Under the pieces are notes generated by a model, which saw only the letters and a list, made by a program, of their open reading frames with translations, was not told the DNA's origin and did not search any database. DNA of 64,000 nucleotides from an uncultured Sphingomonadaceae bacterium (GTDB taxonomy: Bacteria > Pseudomonadota > Alphaproteobacteria > Sphingomonadales > Sphingomonadaceae): assembly GCA_947494305.1 (NCBI GenBank), contig CANLUL010000002.1, forward strand, positions 674,477-738,476, written 5' to 3'. Both the position numbers and the translations under genes were made by a program. The stretch's first letter is position 1. Every line of letters starts with the position of its first letter. This document shows positions 33,875 through 42,558 of this stretch, piece by piece.

Positions 33875-34930
33875 CTAATCGTATAAGCGGTGCAGGATGC
33901 TTGTTTCCCGAGGCCCCCGTTCGACAATTTCAATGTTCATACCGCAGGCTACGTCTTTCGGAAAATAAGCAATCTTGTCGCCGCTGGGTTGGAGGACATC
34001 ATATTTTTTGTTTTCCTCAAGAGGCGTTCCATTGATGTCGGCTAGCTGAACCCCTTTTGCTTTTAGGGTTTCATAGTAGTTGCCCAGATCATCAACTTCC
34101 ACAACAAGTTCGGTCATCTGGCCTTCGCCTTTTTCTGTCAGATAGTCCATGACCGGTCCGGGTCCTTCAGGCTGACAAAGTTCGAGCCATATTTTTTTGT
34201 TTCCAGTGTTTACGAAAGCAATTTTCATCGCTCCAAGACCGTCATTATCCTCCGCCGCAATATCAAAAGTCGCTGGGGAGCGCTTTAGGCCCATTGTTTC
34301 GGTATAGAATTTGGCTGCATGTTCAATATCTTTGACCATAACAACAACATGATGCGATCGAGGGCTTTCAAGGTCCGGTTTTTCGTTTTTCCATTGTTCG
34401 TCCCGCACGTTCAACAGATTGGTTTCGTCGTCCATTTCTCTAGAGTAGATTTCAACGGTTGTTCCGCCAGTGGCCTCGGCTGGCCAATAGGCAATATGCT
34501 GCCCAGTCTCAGCTGTTTCTTCTAATCCCTGCACGCCTTCATAAATCCGGCCATAGTCCGCTAGAGGCGAACCGTCCATGGCGAGCATCTGAACGCCTTT
34601 GGCTTCCATGATGTCGATGGCTTTGAAATAGTCCTTACCCAGCGCTTCAAAATTGGCCTCAACAATGGCGCCAGGTCCCACTTCATCCAGAATGTCCATC
34701 CCCGGCCCGGGTGTAGTTGGTTCGATAAGCTCCAGCCAAAGGCCATTGCCATCAACAAATATCGCCTTCATGCCGCCAACTGTGGGATCATCTTCATCGA
34801 CCTCAATTACCATTGGATGCACTTTCCAACCCACAATATCGGTGAGAAAGGCGATTGTTTTATCCATATCACCAACCCAGATAGCCAGGTGATCCATACG
34901 TAGTGGGTGTTCCAGCTGTTTCATTGACAT
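33875..34930 (-). CDS. Two-domain VOC (glyoxalase/dioxygenase superfamily) protein
   Basis: A 351-residue protein with two VOC modules, about residues 10-175 and 185-340. Each module has a first-strand His (MDHLAIWV; SHHVVVMV) and a strand-4 Glu (GLWLELIEP; IWLELCQP), the usual metal ligands. VOC enzymes include extradiol dioxygenases, glyoxalases, epimerases and 4-hydroxyphenylpyruvate dioxygenase, so the reaction cannot be fixed. The two modules are homologous and each has a GPG-Asp turn. It is the second gene of a leftward operon after the SDR. GAGGAG lies 7 bp before the ATG. It is a paralogue of the protein at 35988. Confidence 0.9.
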   Translation of the reverse strand: MSMKQLEHPLRMDHLAIWVGDMDKTIAFLTDIVGWKVHPMVIEVDEDDPTVGGMKAIFVDGNGLWLELIEPTTPGPGMDILDEVGPGAIVEANFEALGKDYFKAIDIMEAKGVQMLAMDGSPLADYGRIYEGVQGLEETAETGQHIAYWPAEATGGTTVEIYSREMDDETNLLNVRDEQWKNEKPDLESPRSHHVVVMVKDIEHAAKFYTETMGLKRSPATFDIAAEDNDGLGAMKIAFVNTGNKKIWLELCQPEGPGPVMDYLTEKGEGQMTELVVEVDDLGNYYETLKAKGVQLADINGTPLEENKKYDVLQPSGDKIAYFPKDVACGMNIEIVERGPRETSILHRLYD

Positions 34931-35009
34931 TCATATTCTCCTCTAAATTTCAATTTCGTCCGTTTTACTGTTTGTAAGCTCGATCAATGCAGGATTGGCA
35001 GGACCTCTG

Positions 35010-35768
35010 CTAAAGCGAGCCCAATAGGTGACCGCCATCAACTGCGATCACGCTTCCTGTCATGAATGAAGAGGCGTCGGAAGCGAGAAGCATCAGCGAT
35101 CCTCCGAAACTCTCATAGTCTCCCAAGCGCCGCATCGGTACGCGCTTAACCAAGGCCTTGCCTTCATCTGTATCAAAAAAATCTCGCGTTAAGTCGCTTT
35201 CAAACCAGCCCGGTGCGATTGCGTTGACACGAATATCATAACGAGCAAATTCGAGTGCCATTTGCTTGGTCAGGTGAATGACTGCTGCTTTTGAGGCAGC
35301 ATAGGGTGAAATATGCATGACCTGACGTATGCCGGTGATGGATGCGATGTTAATTATAGATCCGGATTTTCTGGCGTCTTTTAATACTCGGGCGCACTCT
35401 TTGCCTACGTTCCAAACACCTTTGAGATTTGTTTTCAGCACAAACTCGTAATCCTCATCTGTCTGATCAAGAATAGGTTTAGGTACGGAGACGCCAGCGT
35501 TGTTTACAACAATATCAAAAGGCCCCTGACTGCCAATCACATCTCTCACATTCTGTATGTCGGTTACGTCAAGGACGGCTGTAGAACAGGACCCTCCCGA
35601 TGACTCAATTTGCTGCTTAAGCTCATTTAGCGGCCCCTTGCGACGCGCTGTGGCGAGAACATGAGCTCCCGCGTCCGCTAAACTGGTCGCAAAATAGCGG
35701 CCAAAACCGGCGCTTGACGCACCAGTTATTAGCGCCCTTTTTCCACTTAGATCCGCTGATAGTCCCAC
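35010..35768 (-). CDS. SDR family oxidoreductase
   Basis: A 252-residue classical short-chain dehydrogenase. The cofactor loop is TGASSAGFGR (about residues 15-24), then NNAG, the catalytic Ser in NIASITG, YAASK (Tyr and Lys) and the closing FMTGSVIAVDGGHLLG. It oxidises or reduces an alcohol/ketone with NAD(P). The start is GTG at 35768; GGGAATAAT precedes it. Its upstream region holds the best-formed palindrome of the TGGCCTAA regulon (35791-35807), so it is probably repressed by the island regulator. Transcribed with the VOC gene 79 bp downstream. Confidence 0.93.
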   Translation of the reverse strand: MGLSADLSGKRALITGASSAGFGRYFATSLADAGAHVLATARRKGPLNELKQQIESSGGSCSTAVLDVTDIQNVRDVIGSQGPFDIVVNNAGVSVPKPILDQTDEDYEFVLKTNLKGVWNVGKECARVLKDARKSGSIINIASITGIRQVMHISPYAASKAAVIHLTKQMALEFARYDIRVNAIAPGWFESDLTRDFFDTDEGKALVKRVPMRRLGDYESFGGSLMLLASDASSFMTGSVIAVDGGHLLGSL

Positions 35769-35790
35769 ATTATTCCCAACGATTAGTTAA

Positions 35791-35807
35791 TTAGTCCATT
35801 GGCCTAA
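35791..35807. promoter_or_regulatory. 17-bp operator-like palindrome with TGGCCTAA half-site
   Basis: TTAGTCCA-T-TGGCCTAA is an inverted repeat matching at 7 of 8 positions. It lies 22 bp upstream of the SDR start codon. It suggests that the full operator is TTAGGCCA-N-TGGCCTAA and that single octamers elsewhere are half-sites. Confidence 0.6.
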
Positions 35808-35940
35808 TATAAAGTTGACTATCTAGAGTCAAGAAAGTATCGAGTCGTTCAATCTCATCACATAGTTCTCTCGATAGAAGGTGTTGGAGGGATGAGGCTT
35901 AATGGTGTCAACTGTTGGTGCTTTTGATTTAATAGTCTTC

Positions 35941-35948
35941 TGGCCTAA
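35941..35948 (+). promoter_or_regulatory. TGGCCTAA box upstream of second VOC gene
   Basis: The octamer lies 39 bp upstream of the start at 35988, with a partial left half (ATAGTCTT) before it. Confidence 0.5.
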
Positions 35949-35987
35949 TTAAGTGAAAATAACAGCTAAAAATGAAAAGGGTGAAGC

Positions 35988-37037
35988 ATGAAGGTAAATA
36001 GCGAATTCAACGTACCTAGGATTGAGCATCTCGCAGTTTGGGCGGAGGATTTGGATGAAACAGCCGCCTTCCTGGATGATGCACTCGGATGGAAAAGACA
36101 CCCGCTCGAATTTGGCGTCGATGAGGATGACGAAGTCTTTGGCGGTATGGAGCTAGCTTTCATTGATGCCAACGGACTTTGGCTGGAACTTGTACAACCG
36201 ACCACCGAAGGGCCGGGCATGGACTTCCTCCGCGAAAAGGGAAACGGCAGCTTGGTCGAGCTCGATTTCCTAATTGATGACTTTGACAAAAATATCGAAG
36301 AGATGCGCTCTCGTGATATCGAGCTGATCGGTATGGACGGCAATCCTATAGTAGGAGACGGGTTGCTGCGCGAATGGACGAGATTGAACGGTGAAACCGG
36401 GCGTGGCGACGAGAGATTGTCTTACGTCCCGTTCGACATGGCCTGCGGTACCAGCATTGAGCTGTTATGGGAGCATCCGGTAACCGGGGTTGTGCACCGG
36501 CGCAACGCGCATAAGAGTCTAGAATGGACTTCGGCCAAAGACGGCCCGCGACTGGATAGCGTTTGTGTTCTCGGTCGTGAAATTGAAAAAATTTCATCTG
36601 TCTACACCGACATATTACGTCTGGAGAGGCTACCGGTCAGTTCAGGCATTGATCGCGATTGGATGTCGTTAGGTGGGACAAATCATAGCTGGATCAATGG
36701 TAACAGCGATAGCATTTGGATTGAACTCATCGCCCCCAAATCCGGCAATCTCGAAACGGGCTCTCTCAAATCTCTGGGAGAAGGTTCAATCGTCGAGCTC
36801 AGTGTCGAGACAAGCGATATTGAAGAATTTTATGACAAGATGCGTGCAAAGGACATCGTTTTGACCGCCGGGGATGCGACTCCGCTTCCAAAAGGTGACA
36901 AAGCTGCAGTGAATACAGTCTCAGGAGATAGATATGCCTATCTCCCGCTCGAGAAGAGCAAGGGAATGCGTATCATGGTTTTTGAACGGGCGGATGGCGA
37001 CGACAGTATCTTCAACAAGAGGGATAAGGCCGCATAG
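35988..37037 (+). CDS. Two-domain VOC protein, paralogue of 33875-34930
   Basis: A 349-residue VOC protein clearly paralogous to the one at 33875. Both share an N-terminal HLA(I/V)W, a VDEDD segment, GLWLELV/IQPTT and GPGMD in module 1 (about 9-170). In module 2 (about 180-340) the first-strand His is replaced (LDSVCVL), while the late Glu (IWIELIAP) remains. Metal binding in the second half may therefore be lost or changed. The two paralogues are divided between divergent operons, which suggests they act on related intermediates. The start has AAAAGGGTGAAGC upstream. A TGGCCTAA box lies at 35941. Confidence 0.9.
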   Translation: MKVNSEFNVPRIEHLAVWAEDLDETAAFLDDALGWKRHPLEFGVDEDDEVFGGMELAFIDANGLWLELVQPTTEGPGMDFLREKGNGSLVELDFLIDDFDKNIEEMRSRDIELIGMDGNPIVGDGLLREWTRLNGETGRGDERLSYVPFDMACGTSIELLWEHPVTGVVHRRNAHKSLEWTSAKDGPRLDSVCVLGREIEKISSVYTDILRLERLPVSSGIDRDWMSLGGTNHSWINGNSDSIWIELIAPKSGNLETGSLKSLGEGSIVELSVETSDIEEFYDKMRAKDIVLTAGDATPLPKGDKAAVNTVSGDRYAYLPLEKSKGMRIMVFERADGDDSIFNKRDKAA

Positions 37038-37118
37038 GAAAATTTTTGCCGCCACAGTCGATAATCGGCCATTGGGCCGTCTTTTGGCCGCCCTATGGGC
37101 GATTTAACGGAAGTTGCG

Positions 37119-37126
37119 TGGCCTAA
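37119..37126 (+). promoter_or_regulatory. TGGCCTAA box downstream of second VOC gene
   Basis: The octamer lies in the 302-bp gap before the TonB receptor, 214 bp upstream of its start and 112 bp before the 19-bp element. GGCC occurs three more times just upstream (37068-37090). Confidence 0.45.
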
Positions 37127-37227
37127 ACAACGCATGATCAACACATTTATTTATGACACCACTTAACCAAAGAGCAATATATCACATAATTACAAATAGT
37201 TATAAAATTTATTCCAAAAAACATTAA

Positions 37228-37246
37228 AACATTGCATTGGCCTAAA
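37228..37246 (+). promoter_or_regulatory. 19-bp promoter/operator element, copy 2 (contains TGGCCTAA)
   Basis: AACATTGCATTGGCCTAAA matches 30931-30949 with one difference. It lies 94 bp upstream of the TonB receptor start in very A/T-rich DNA. It is probably the core promoter and operator of the receptor transcript. Confidence 0.6.
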
Positions 37247-37339
37247 TACTAATTTATCAAAGTTGAGAATCGACGGCCTGATATTGGTCAATCGTCATCA
37301 AAGAGTGAATTTGGGTTAGTGTCCGGAGGAGAAAAATTC

Positions 37340-39553
37340 ATGTGCAGTCGCGCCAATAGAGCAACGAATACAAAGCGTCTTAAACGGTTCGTGGGCATGT
37401 CAGCCTTGGCAATTACAGCAGGGCTAATGGCAGCTCCTGTATATGCGGAAGCAGAGCAGCCAGCTACACCAGAGAATGAGCAGTCAAATGATGGCAGTGT
37501 TTTTGGAAATGAGATAGTCGTTACGGCCAATAAGCGAGAGCAGAATTTGCAGGACGTCGCTGTTTCGGTAACAGCTTATTCAGGTGATCAACTTCGTGTT
37601 CTTGGGTTTACTGACTCGGCGGATTTGGTGGTGCAAACGCCAGGTTTAGAGGTTTCCGGTTTTGGTGGAGGGGCGCTAACCTCTTACAGCATTCGCGGCG
37701 TTGGGCAAAATGACTTTGCGGCTAACCAGGAAGCGCCAGTGGCTCTTTATATTGATGAAGCCTACCAGAGTTCAAATGTTTCCTCTCGCTTCAGCCTATT
37801 TGACATCGAACGAGCGGAAGTTTTGCGCGGACCGCAAGGAACATTATACGGACGTAACGCGACGGGCGGGTTAGTCCACTACAAGACTGTCCAGCCATCA
37901 TTTGATTTTGGCGGATATGTTGATCTCACAGTGGGCGAACAAGGGCGCGTTAGAGTGGAATCTGCCGTTGGTGGCGGGCTATCGGACTCCGTAGCGGCAC
38001 GCCTGTCATTTAACCTTAGTCGTGATGACGGCCTGCTTATAAACGATATCGGCCGGAATGCAGTTAGGGAGAAAAACTTTGCGGTACGCGGGCAGATTTT
38101 AGCTGAGCCCTCAGATAATCTGAGTATCTTGCTGAAGGCACAATATGGTGAGGAAAATGGATCTCCCAATGGTTACTCCTTTGGGCTTCCATCGTTTAAC
38201 GCAACGGATTTCTTCGGTAATGTTGATGCTGATGGAGATCCATTCACCATATCCAACGACTTCGATTCCTTTAAAAATACCAAGGCTTTGGACTTAAGTG
38301 CAAAAATTGAATTGGACCTTGGAGGAGCTAAGCTGACGTCGATCACAAACTTCCAAGATATTTCCGATCAATATGGCGAAGACGCGGACGCATCGCCCAC
38401 GGATGCATTCCATTACACTCAAGGAACTGACATCAGCCAATTCTCTCAGGAACTTAGGCTTGACTTTGAAGGTGACAGGCATCGCACAACAGTAGGCGCA
38501 TATTTCTTGAATATTGACGGTGATTTTTCAACCCAACAAATGGGTGCTGCATTTTTTGGTGCTGCTTCGTTTGAAACACTCGCCAGTCAAAAAACCACCA
38601 CCTATGCAATTTTTGGTCAACTAGAATATGACTTGACTGATGAGTTAGCGCTCACGGTCGGCGCACGCCTCAATCATGACGAAAAGGATTTTACGCTACA
38701 ATCAGTGGATTTCGGATTTCCGCAGTTCAATGGCAGTATATCTGACACAGATTGGTCCGGAAAGGCACAACTTGATTACCGCCCAAATGACGATATTTTA
38801 CTCTATGCTGGACTAAGCCGCGGTATTAAATCTGGCGGTTTCAATTTGCCTCTGACACCTATTTCTGCAGTTGACCTTCCTTTTGCTAGCGAAGAGCTAA
38901 CATCATATGAAATCGGTGCCAAAACCACATTGTCAGATGGTGTTCGTTTCAATGCATCTGCATTTATCTACGATTACAATGACTATCAGGCTTACAATAT
39001 TGACGGTGCATTTAACACCTTACTGTTCAATGCCGATGCAAAATATTACGGGGCGGAATTTGAGCTGGTTGCGAATCCAGCTCAGGGTTTGGACATTGTT
39101 CTCGGTGCATCCTTTATCGATACTGAGATCAGCAATTTGCCTACCACGTTTAATACACTGGATCCGATCACTTTCGCCCCAGCGCAAAACTTTCCGACGG
39201 GCGTTGAAAGCGCGCCCTTGGTTTCTGATGTATCGCTCAATGGTTTAATTCGTTATGCGTTTCCTGCCTTTGGCGGCGAAGTTTCGGTCCAGTCTGACTT
39301 TGTCTGGAAGTCTGATCATAAATTCAACCTCGCCAGAAGTGAATCTGTACTTGAAGGCTCGTATGGAGTGTTGAATGCCAGAATAGGTTATGCGAGCGAC
39401 GACGATGCTTGGAGCATCGCGGTGTTTGTAAACAACCTCACCGACACGCGTTACCGAACATTCGCGATCGATGGAACTCTATTTTTTGGTAACTCAGAAG
39501 ATATTTTCGGAGCGAAGCGGTGGTTTGGTGCGAACGCTCGATTTAATTTCTAA
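37340..39553 (+). CDS. TonB-dependent outer-membrane receptor (second)
   Basis: A 737-residue receptor. The signal peptide ends near VYAE, followed by the TonB-box region NEIVVTANKREQNLQDVAVSV, a plug domain (about 60-180, with EVLRGPQGTLYGRNATGGLVHYKT) and a beta-barrel ending in ARFNF with a C-terminal Phe. The ATG at 37340 follows GGAGGAGAAAAATTC; the GTG at 37319 is excluded by this site. It shares its 19-bp upstream element with the decarboxylase-family operon, so it probably imports the island's substrate. A long perfect hairpin follows its stop. It is only distantly similar to the receptor at 16390. Confidence 0.95.
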   Translation: MCSRANRATNTKRLKRFVGMSALAITAGLMAAPVYAEAEQPATPENEQSNDGSVFGNEIVVTANKREQNLQDVAVSVTAYSGDQLRVLGFTDSADLVVQTPGLEVSGFGGGALTSYSIRGVGQNDFAANQEAPVALYIDEAYQSSNVSSRFSLFDIERAEVLRGPQGTLYGRNATGGLVHYKTVQPSFDFGGYVDLTVGEQGRVRVESAVGGGLSDSVAARLSFNLSRDDGLLINDIGRNAVREKNFAVRGQILAEPSDNLSILLKAQYGEENGSPNGYSFGLPSFNATDFFGNVDADGDPFTISNDFDSFKNTKALDLSAKIELDLGGAKLTSITNFQDISDQYGEDADASPTDAFHYTQGTDISQFSQELRLDFEGDRHRTTVGAYFLNIDGDFSTQQMGAAFFGAASFETLASQKTTTYAIFGQLEYDLTDELALTVGARLNHDEKDFTLQSVDFGFPQFNGSISDTDWSGKAQLDYRPNDDILLYAGLSRGIKSGGFNLPLTPISAVDLPFASEELTSYEIGAKTTLSDGVRFNASAFIYDYNDYQAYNIDGAFNTLLFNADAKYYGAEFELVANPAQGLDIVLGASFIDTEISNLPTTFNTLDPITFAPAQNFPTGVESAPLVSDVSLNGLIRYAFPAFGGEVSVQSDFVWKSDHKFNLARSESVLEGSYGVLNARIGYASDDDAWSIAVFVNNLTDTRYRTFAIDGTLFFGNSEDIFGAKRWFGANARFNF

Positions 39554-39559
39554 TCAATT

Positions 39560-39602
39560 GCGTTCCCGGTTTCCCAACATGACGTTGGGAAACCGGGAAC
39601 GC
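39560..39602 (+). other. Perfect 19-bp stem hairpin after TonB receptor gene
   Basis: The left arm (39560-39578, GCGTTCCCGGTTTCCCAAC) and right arm (39584-39602) are exact complements around a 5-nt loop. No T-run follows, so it is either a terminator without a U-tract or an mRNA stabiliser that separates high receptor expression from the enzyme genes. Confidence 0.7.
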
Positions 39603-39684
39603 TTGGATGTGCGAACATCACCGATACCTCTAGGAATTGACCCTCTGTATTCAAGCTGAGCACATTGTAATTCCGAAAAAGACG

Positions 39685-41061
39685 ATGGAATATAATATGG
39701 GTGCAATTGATAGTCTGAGACAACAAGTTTTCACCGACTATAGTCGTAAAACTCCTGGTTCGTTGGCCTTGTTTGAACGTGCAAAAAAGGTTCTGCCGGG
39801 GGGCGCATCCGGCAACCTGCGCTATTTCGCGCCTTATCCGCTATATATGGAGTCCGGCCAAGGATGTTTGACCCGCGACGTTGATGGACACGATTATATT
39901 GATTGCTTTTCATGCAATGGACCACTTTTGCTGGGCCACCGTCATCCGGCTGTGACGGCAGGTGAAAACGAGCTCGCGAAGGTGGGTTCAATGGTCGTCA
40001 ATCCCGAGATTCTCGTCGAGTGCGCGGAGTTGGTTCAACAGACAATTCCCTGCGCCGAACAAGTTCGGTTTTTGAACAGCGGCACCGAAGCTGTGATGAC
40101 GGCCGTGCGGTTTGCCCGAGCTTATGCAGGGAAAGATAAAATCGTAAAATTCTATGGCCACTATCATGGCCAAGACGACCAATTTCTATTGGGCGTTGCA
40201 CCCAGTCGAGAAACATTCGGAGGTGGCATTCCGGAAGCGTCAATCGAAAACACGCTTACGCTTCCGTTCAACGATATAGCTGCTTTCGAAAGCCTTATAG
40301 CCGGTCGAGATGATATTGCTGCAGTGATATTAGACCCGGCCATGCATGCGGGCGGATTGTGGAGCGCCACCAAAGAATTCCTGCAGGCGCTCCGCACAAT
40401 CACGTCTGAAAAGAAAGTGGTTCTAATTTTTGATGAGGTCATTACCGGCTTCCGCATGGGATTGGGCGGTGCTCAAGCCTATCATGGGATCACGCCCGAC
40501 TTAGCCACATTTGGCAAGGCGCTTAGTGCAGGTGAAAAACTCGGTGCCGTAGTCGGTTCTGCAAAAGTTATGGCCGTGACAGATCCCTTGGCTCCAGATG
40601 AAACACCGGCGGTTTTCCAGTCGGGAACCGGCAACGATGGAACGATGGCGTTGGCAGCGGCGGTAGGGGCTATTCGTGAATATCGCGCGCTAGAAGAAGC
40701 AGGCGAATACCAAAAGCTGTGGTCACGAGTTGAAAAGCTAGAAGGGCAGCTCCTATCAATATTTGAAGCCCATGGTATCGATATTCACATCAACCGACTT
40801 GCTTCGATGATGCAGTTATTTGCAACAACGGCGGATCCCAGTTTTGAAAACTATATCGCGCTGAACAATGACTTGCTCGATATTTTCTATCTGGCCCTGA
40901 TCAATGAAGGGGTGATGTTGAGCCTGCCAACATCGAACCACATTTATTTTTCCTTCGCACATGACCAAACTGCATTCGATGAAATCGCCCGTGCGACCAA
41001 AACGGTGCTGGAAAAATATCCATTTGGCGAAGCCTATTTAGAATCAGAATATCGGAGATAA
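39685..41061 (+). CDS. Class III PLP-dependent aminotransferase (aminomutase-like)
   Basis: A 458-residue fold-type I PLP enzyme of the class III group, closest in look to glutamate-1-semialdehyde aminomutase-type proteins. Motifs are VLPGGASGNLRYF near the start, FLNSGTEAVMTAVRFARAY, KFYGHYHGQDD, LIFDEVITGFRMGLGG and the PLP lysine in TFGKALSAG (Lys278). GSGTG-like NDGTMALAAA closes the core. It probably transfers an amino group to or from a carbonyl intermediate; it is not the housekeeping HemL, because it lies in the catabolic island. ATG 39685 is used; ATG 39697 is possible. The ALDH gene follows 6 bp after the stop. Confidence 0.92.
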   Translation: MEYNMGAIDSLRQQVFTDYSRKTPGSLALFERAKKVLPGGASGNLRYFAPYPLYMESGQGCLTRDVDGHDYIDCFSCNGPLLLGHRHPAVTAGENELAKVGSMVVNPEILVECAELVQQTIPCAEQVRFLNSGTEAVMTAVRFARAYAGKDKIVKFYGHYHGQDDQFLLGVAPSRETFGGGIPEASIENTLTLPFNDIAAFESLIAGRDDIAAVILDPAMHAGGLWSATKEFLQALRTITSEKKVVLIFDEVITGFRMGLGGAQAYHGITPDLATFGKALSAGEKLGAVVGSAKVMAVTDPLAPDETPAVFQSGTGNDGTMALAAAVGAIREYRALEEAGEYQKLWSRVEKLEGQLLSIFEAHGIDIHINRLASMMQLFATTADPSFENYIALNNDLLDIFYLALINEGVMLSLPTSNHIYFSFAHDQTAFDEIARATKTVLEKYPFGEAYLESEYRR

Positions 41062-41067
41062 TGAGAA

Positions 41068-42492
41068 ATGTCATTTACATCAGAACAAGAACTTAACCGT
41101 CTCTTTGAAGCGCAACAGGCTGCTTTTTTGAAGAATTCAATGCCCACTCTGGAAGAGCGTTTGGACAGGTTAAAGCGTTTGGAAGCCGCGATGAAAGAAA
41201 ACAGGGTAGCGTTTCAAAAATCTCTCGATGAAGACTTTGGACAACATCCTGCGCTGATCACAGATCTTTTTGAAACTGGCGGCGTTATCGGACGGAGCCA
41301 ATATCTCCAAGCCTATGTGGGTGAATGGATGAAAGCGTCTCCACGTGACCTTGATCCGGCCGCGCATGGTGGTTCCACGGCGCAAGTCATAAGACAACCA
41401 AAGGGCGTTATCGGCAATATGGCACCGTGGAATTTTCCAATTGAATGCGCGCTTGTCATGGCCAATGATATGATGGCAGCCGGTAACCGTGTAATCGTCA
41501 AAGCTTCTCGCCAGACCCCCGCTACCAGTGCACTCATGCAATCCGTAATTGCCAACAAATTTGACGAGACCGAACTCACAGTTGTGCAAGGTGACAGTGT
41601 TGATTTTGCGGAGTATTTTTGCACTTTGCCCTGGAACCATCTGACCTATACCGGCGGAGGAAATATCGCCAAAGGTGTTCTGCGCCACGCCGCCGAAAAC
41701 CTCACACAGGTGACATTGGAATTAGGTGGGAAAAATCCAACCGTTTTCTCGGAAGAAGGGGTTTGCGAGCATCTCGTGGAACGCTTCTTGTACAATCGGT
41801 TTTTCAAAGGCGGGCAAGTTTGCACTTCTCCTGACTACGCCATGGTTCCGCGCGATCGGATGGATGAGTGGGTTGAACTTGCGAAATCAACATGGACCGG
41901 AATGTATCCCCAATATGTTGGACATCAAGATGCGACCGGTATTATCAATAAGCGCCATTTTGATCGATTGCTGGGCTATCTCGAAGAAGCAAGAGCAGCT
42001 GGCTGTGAAGTTATTTCACTTAATGATGATGAGCCAGATCCCACAACCTTGCAAATTCCAATGTATATCGTGGTAGATCCAGACGATAACTTAGAAGTCA
42101 TGCAAGAAGAAATGTTTGGTCCAATAACTGCGGTTAAGCCTTATGACAGCTTCGATGAAGCTATCGAATATATCAACAAACGGGATCGGCCACTTGCCGC
42201 CTATTTCGTTGGCCGTGAGCGCGATTTGATAGAAAAATTCCAGACCAATATTCTATCTGGCGGTATTGGGATCAATGTATTTGGTCTCCAGGGTGCGCAT
42301 CCGGCATTGCCATTCGGAGGCACCGGCGCCAGCGGTATGGGGTGCCATTCAGGCTTTGAGGGTTTCTTGACCTATACGCATAATAAGTCTGTGTTTGAAT
42401 GTGCCGATGACAGTCCGATAATGGCATCGTTGAAAGCCCCCTACGGCGATTACGCAAAGGCGGTTTGTGACGCCATGTTCGTGGAAACCTAG
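41068..42492 (+). CDS. Coniferyl-aldehyde-type aldehyde dehydrogenase
   Basis: A 474-residue NAD(P)-dependent aldehyde dehydrogenase of the coniferyl aldehyde dehydrogenase group. The oxyanion Asn is in APWNFPIE, the general-base Glu in VTLELGGKNP (Glu218) and the catalytic Cys in KGGQVCTSPDY (Cys252). EMFGPITAV and a PFGGTGASGMGCHSG ending are typical. It would oxidise an aromatic or aliphatic aldehyde to the acid. It lies 6 bp after the aminotransferase gene, so an aldehyde formed by or beside that enzyme is a likely substrate. Confidence 0.95.
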   Translation: MSFTSEQELNRLFEAQQAAFLKNSMPTLEERLDRLKRLEAAMKENRVAFQKSLDEDFGQHPALITDLFETGGVIGRSQYLQAYVGEWMKASPRDLDPAAHGGSTAQVIRQPKGVIGNMAPWNFPIECALVMANDMMAAGNRVIVKASRQTPATSALMQSVIANKFDETELTVVQGDSVDFAEYFCTLPWNHLTYTGGGNIAKGVLRHAAENLTQVTLELGGKNPTVFSEEGVCEHLVERFLYNRFFKGGQVCTSPDYAMVPRDRMDEWVELAKSTWTGMYPQYVGHQDATGIINKRHFDRLLGYLEEARAAGCEVISLNDDEPDPTTLQIPMYIVVDPDDNLEVMQEEMFGPITAVKPYDSFDEAIEYINKRDRPLAAYFVGRERDLIEKFQTNILSGGIGINVFGLQGAHPALPFGGTGASGMGCHSGFEGFLTYTHNKSVFECADDSPIMASLKAPYGDYAKAVCDAMFVET

Positions 42493-42558
42493 TCTGAAAA
42501 AATGTCGGATGCACAGACAATTCCAACTATCAAAACATTCTTTGGTTAGCTCGTATGG

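Noticed and set aside
39685..41061. Housekeeping glutamate-1-semialdehyde aminomutase (hemL)
   Set aside because: The fold and motifs are similar, but the gene lies with catabolic genes, and alphaproteobacteria make 5-aminolevulinate by HemA (ALA synthase) rather than by this route.
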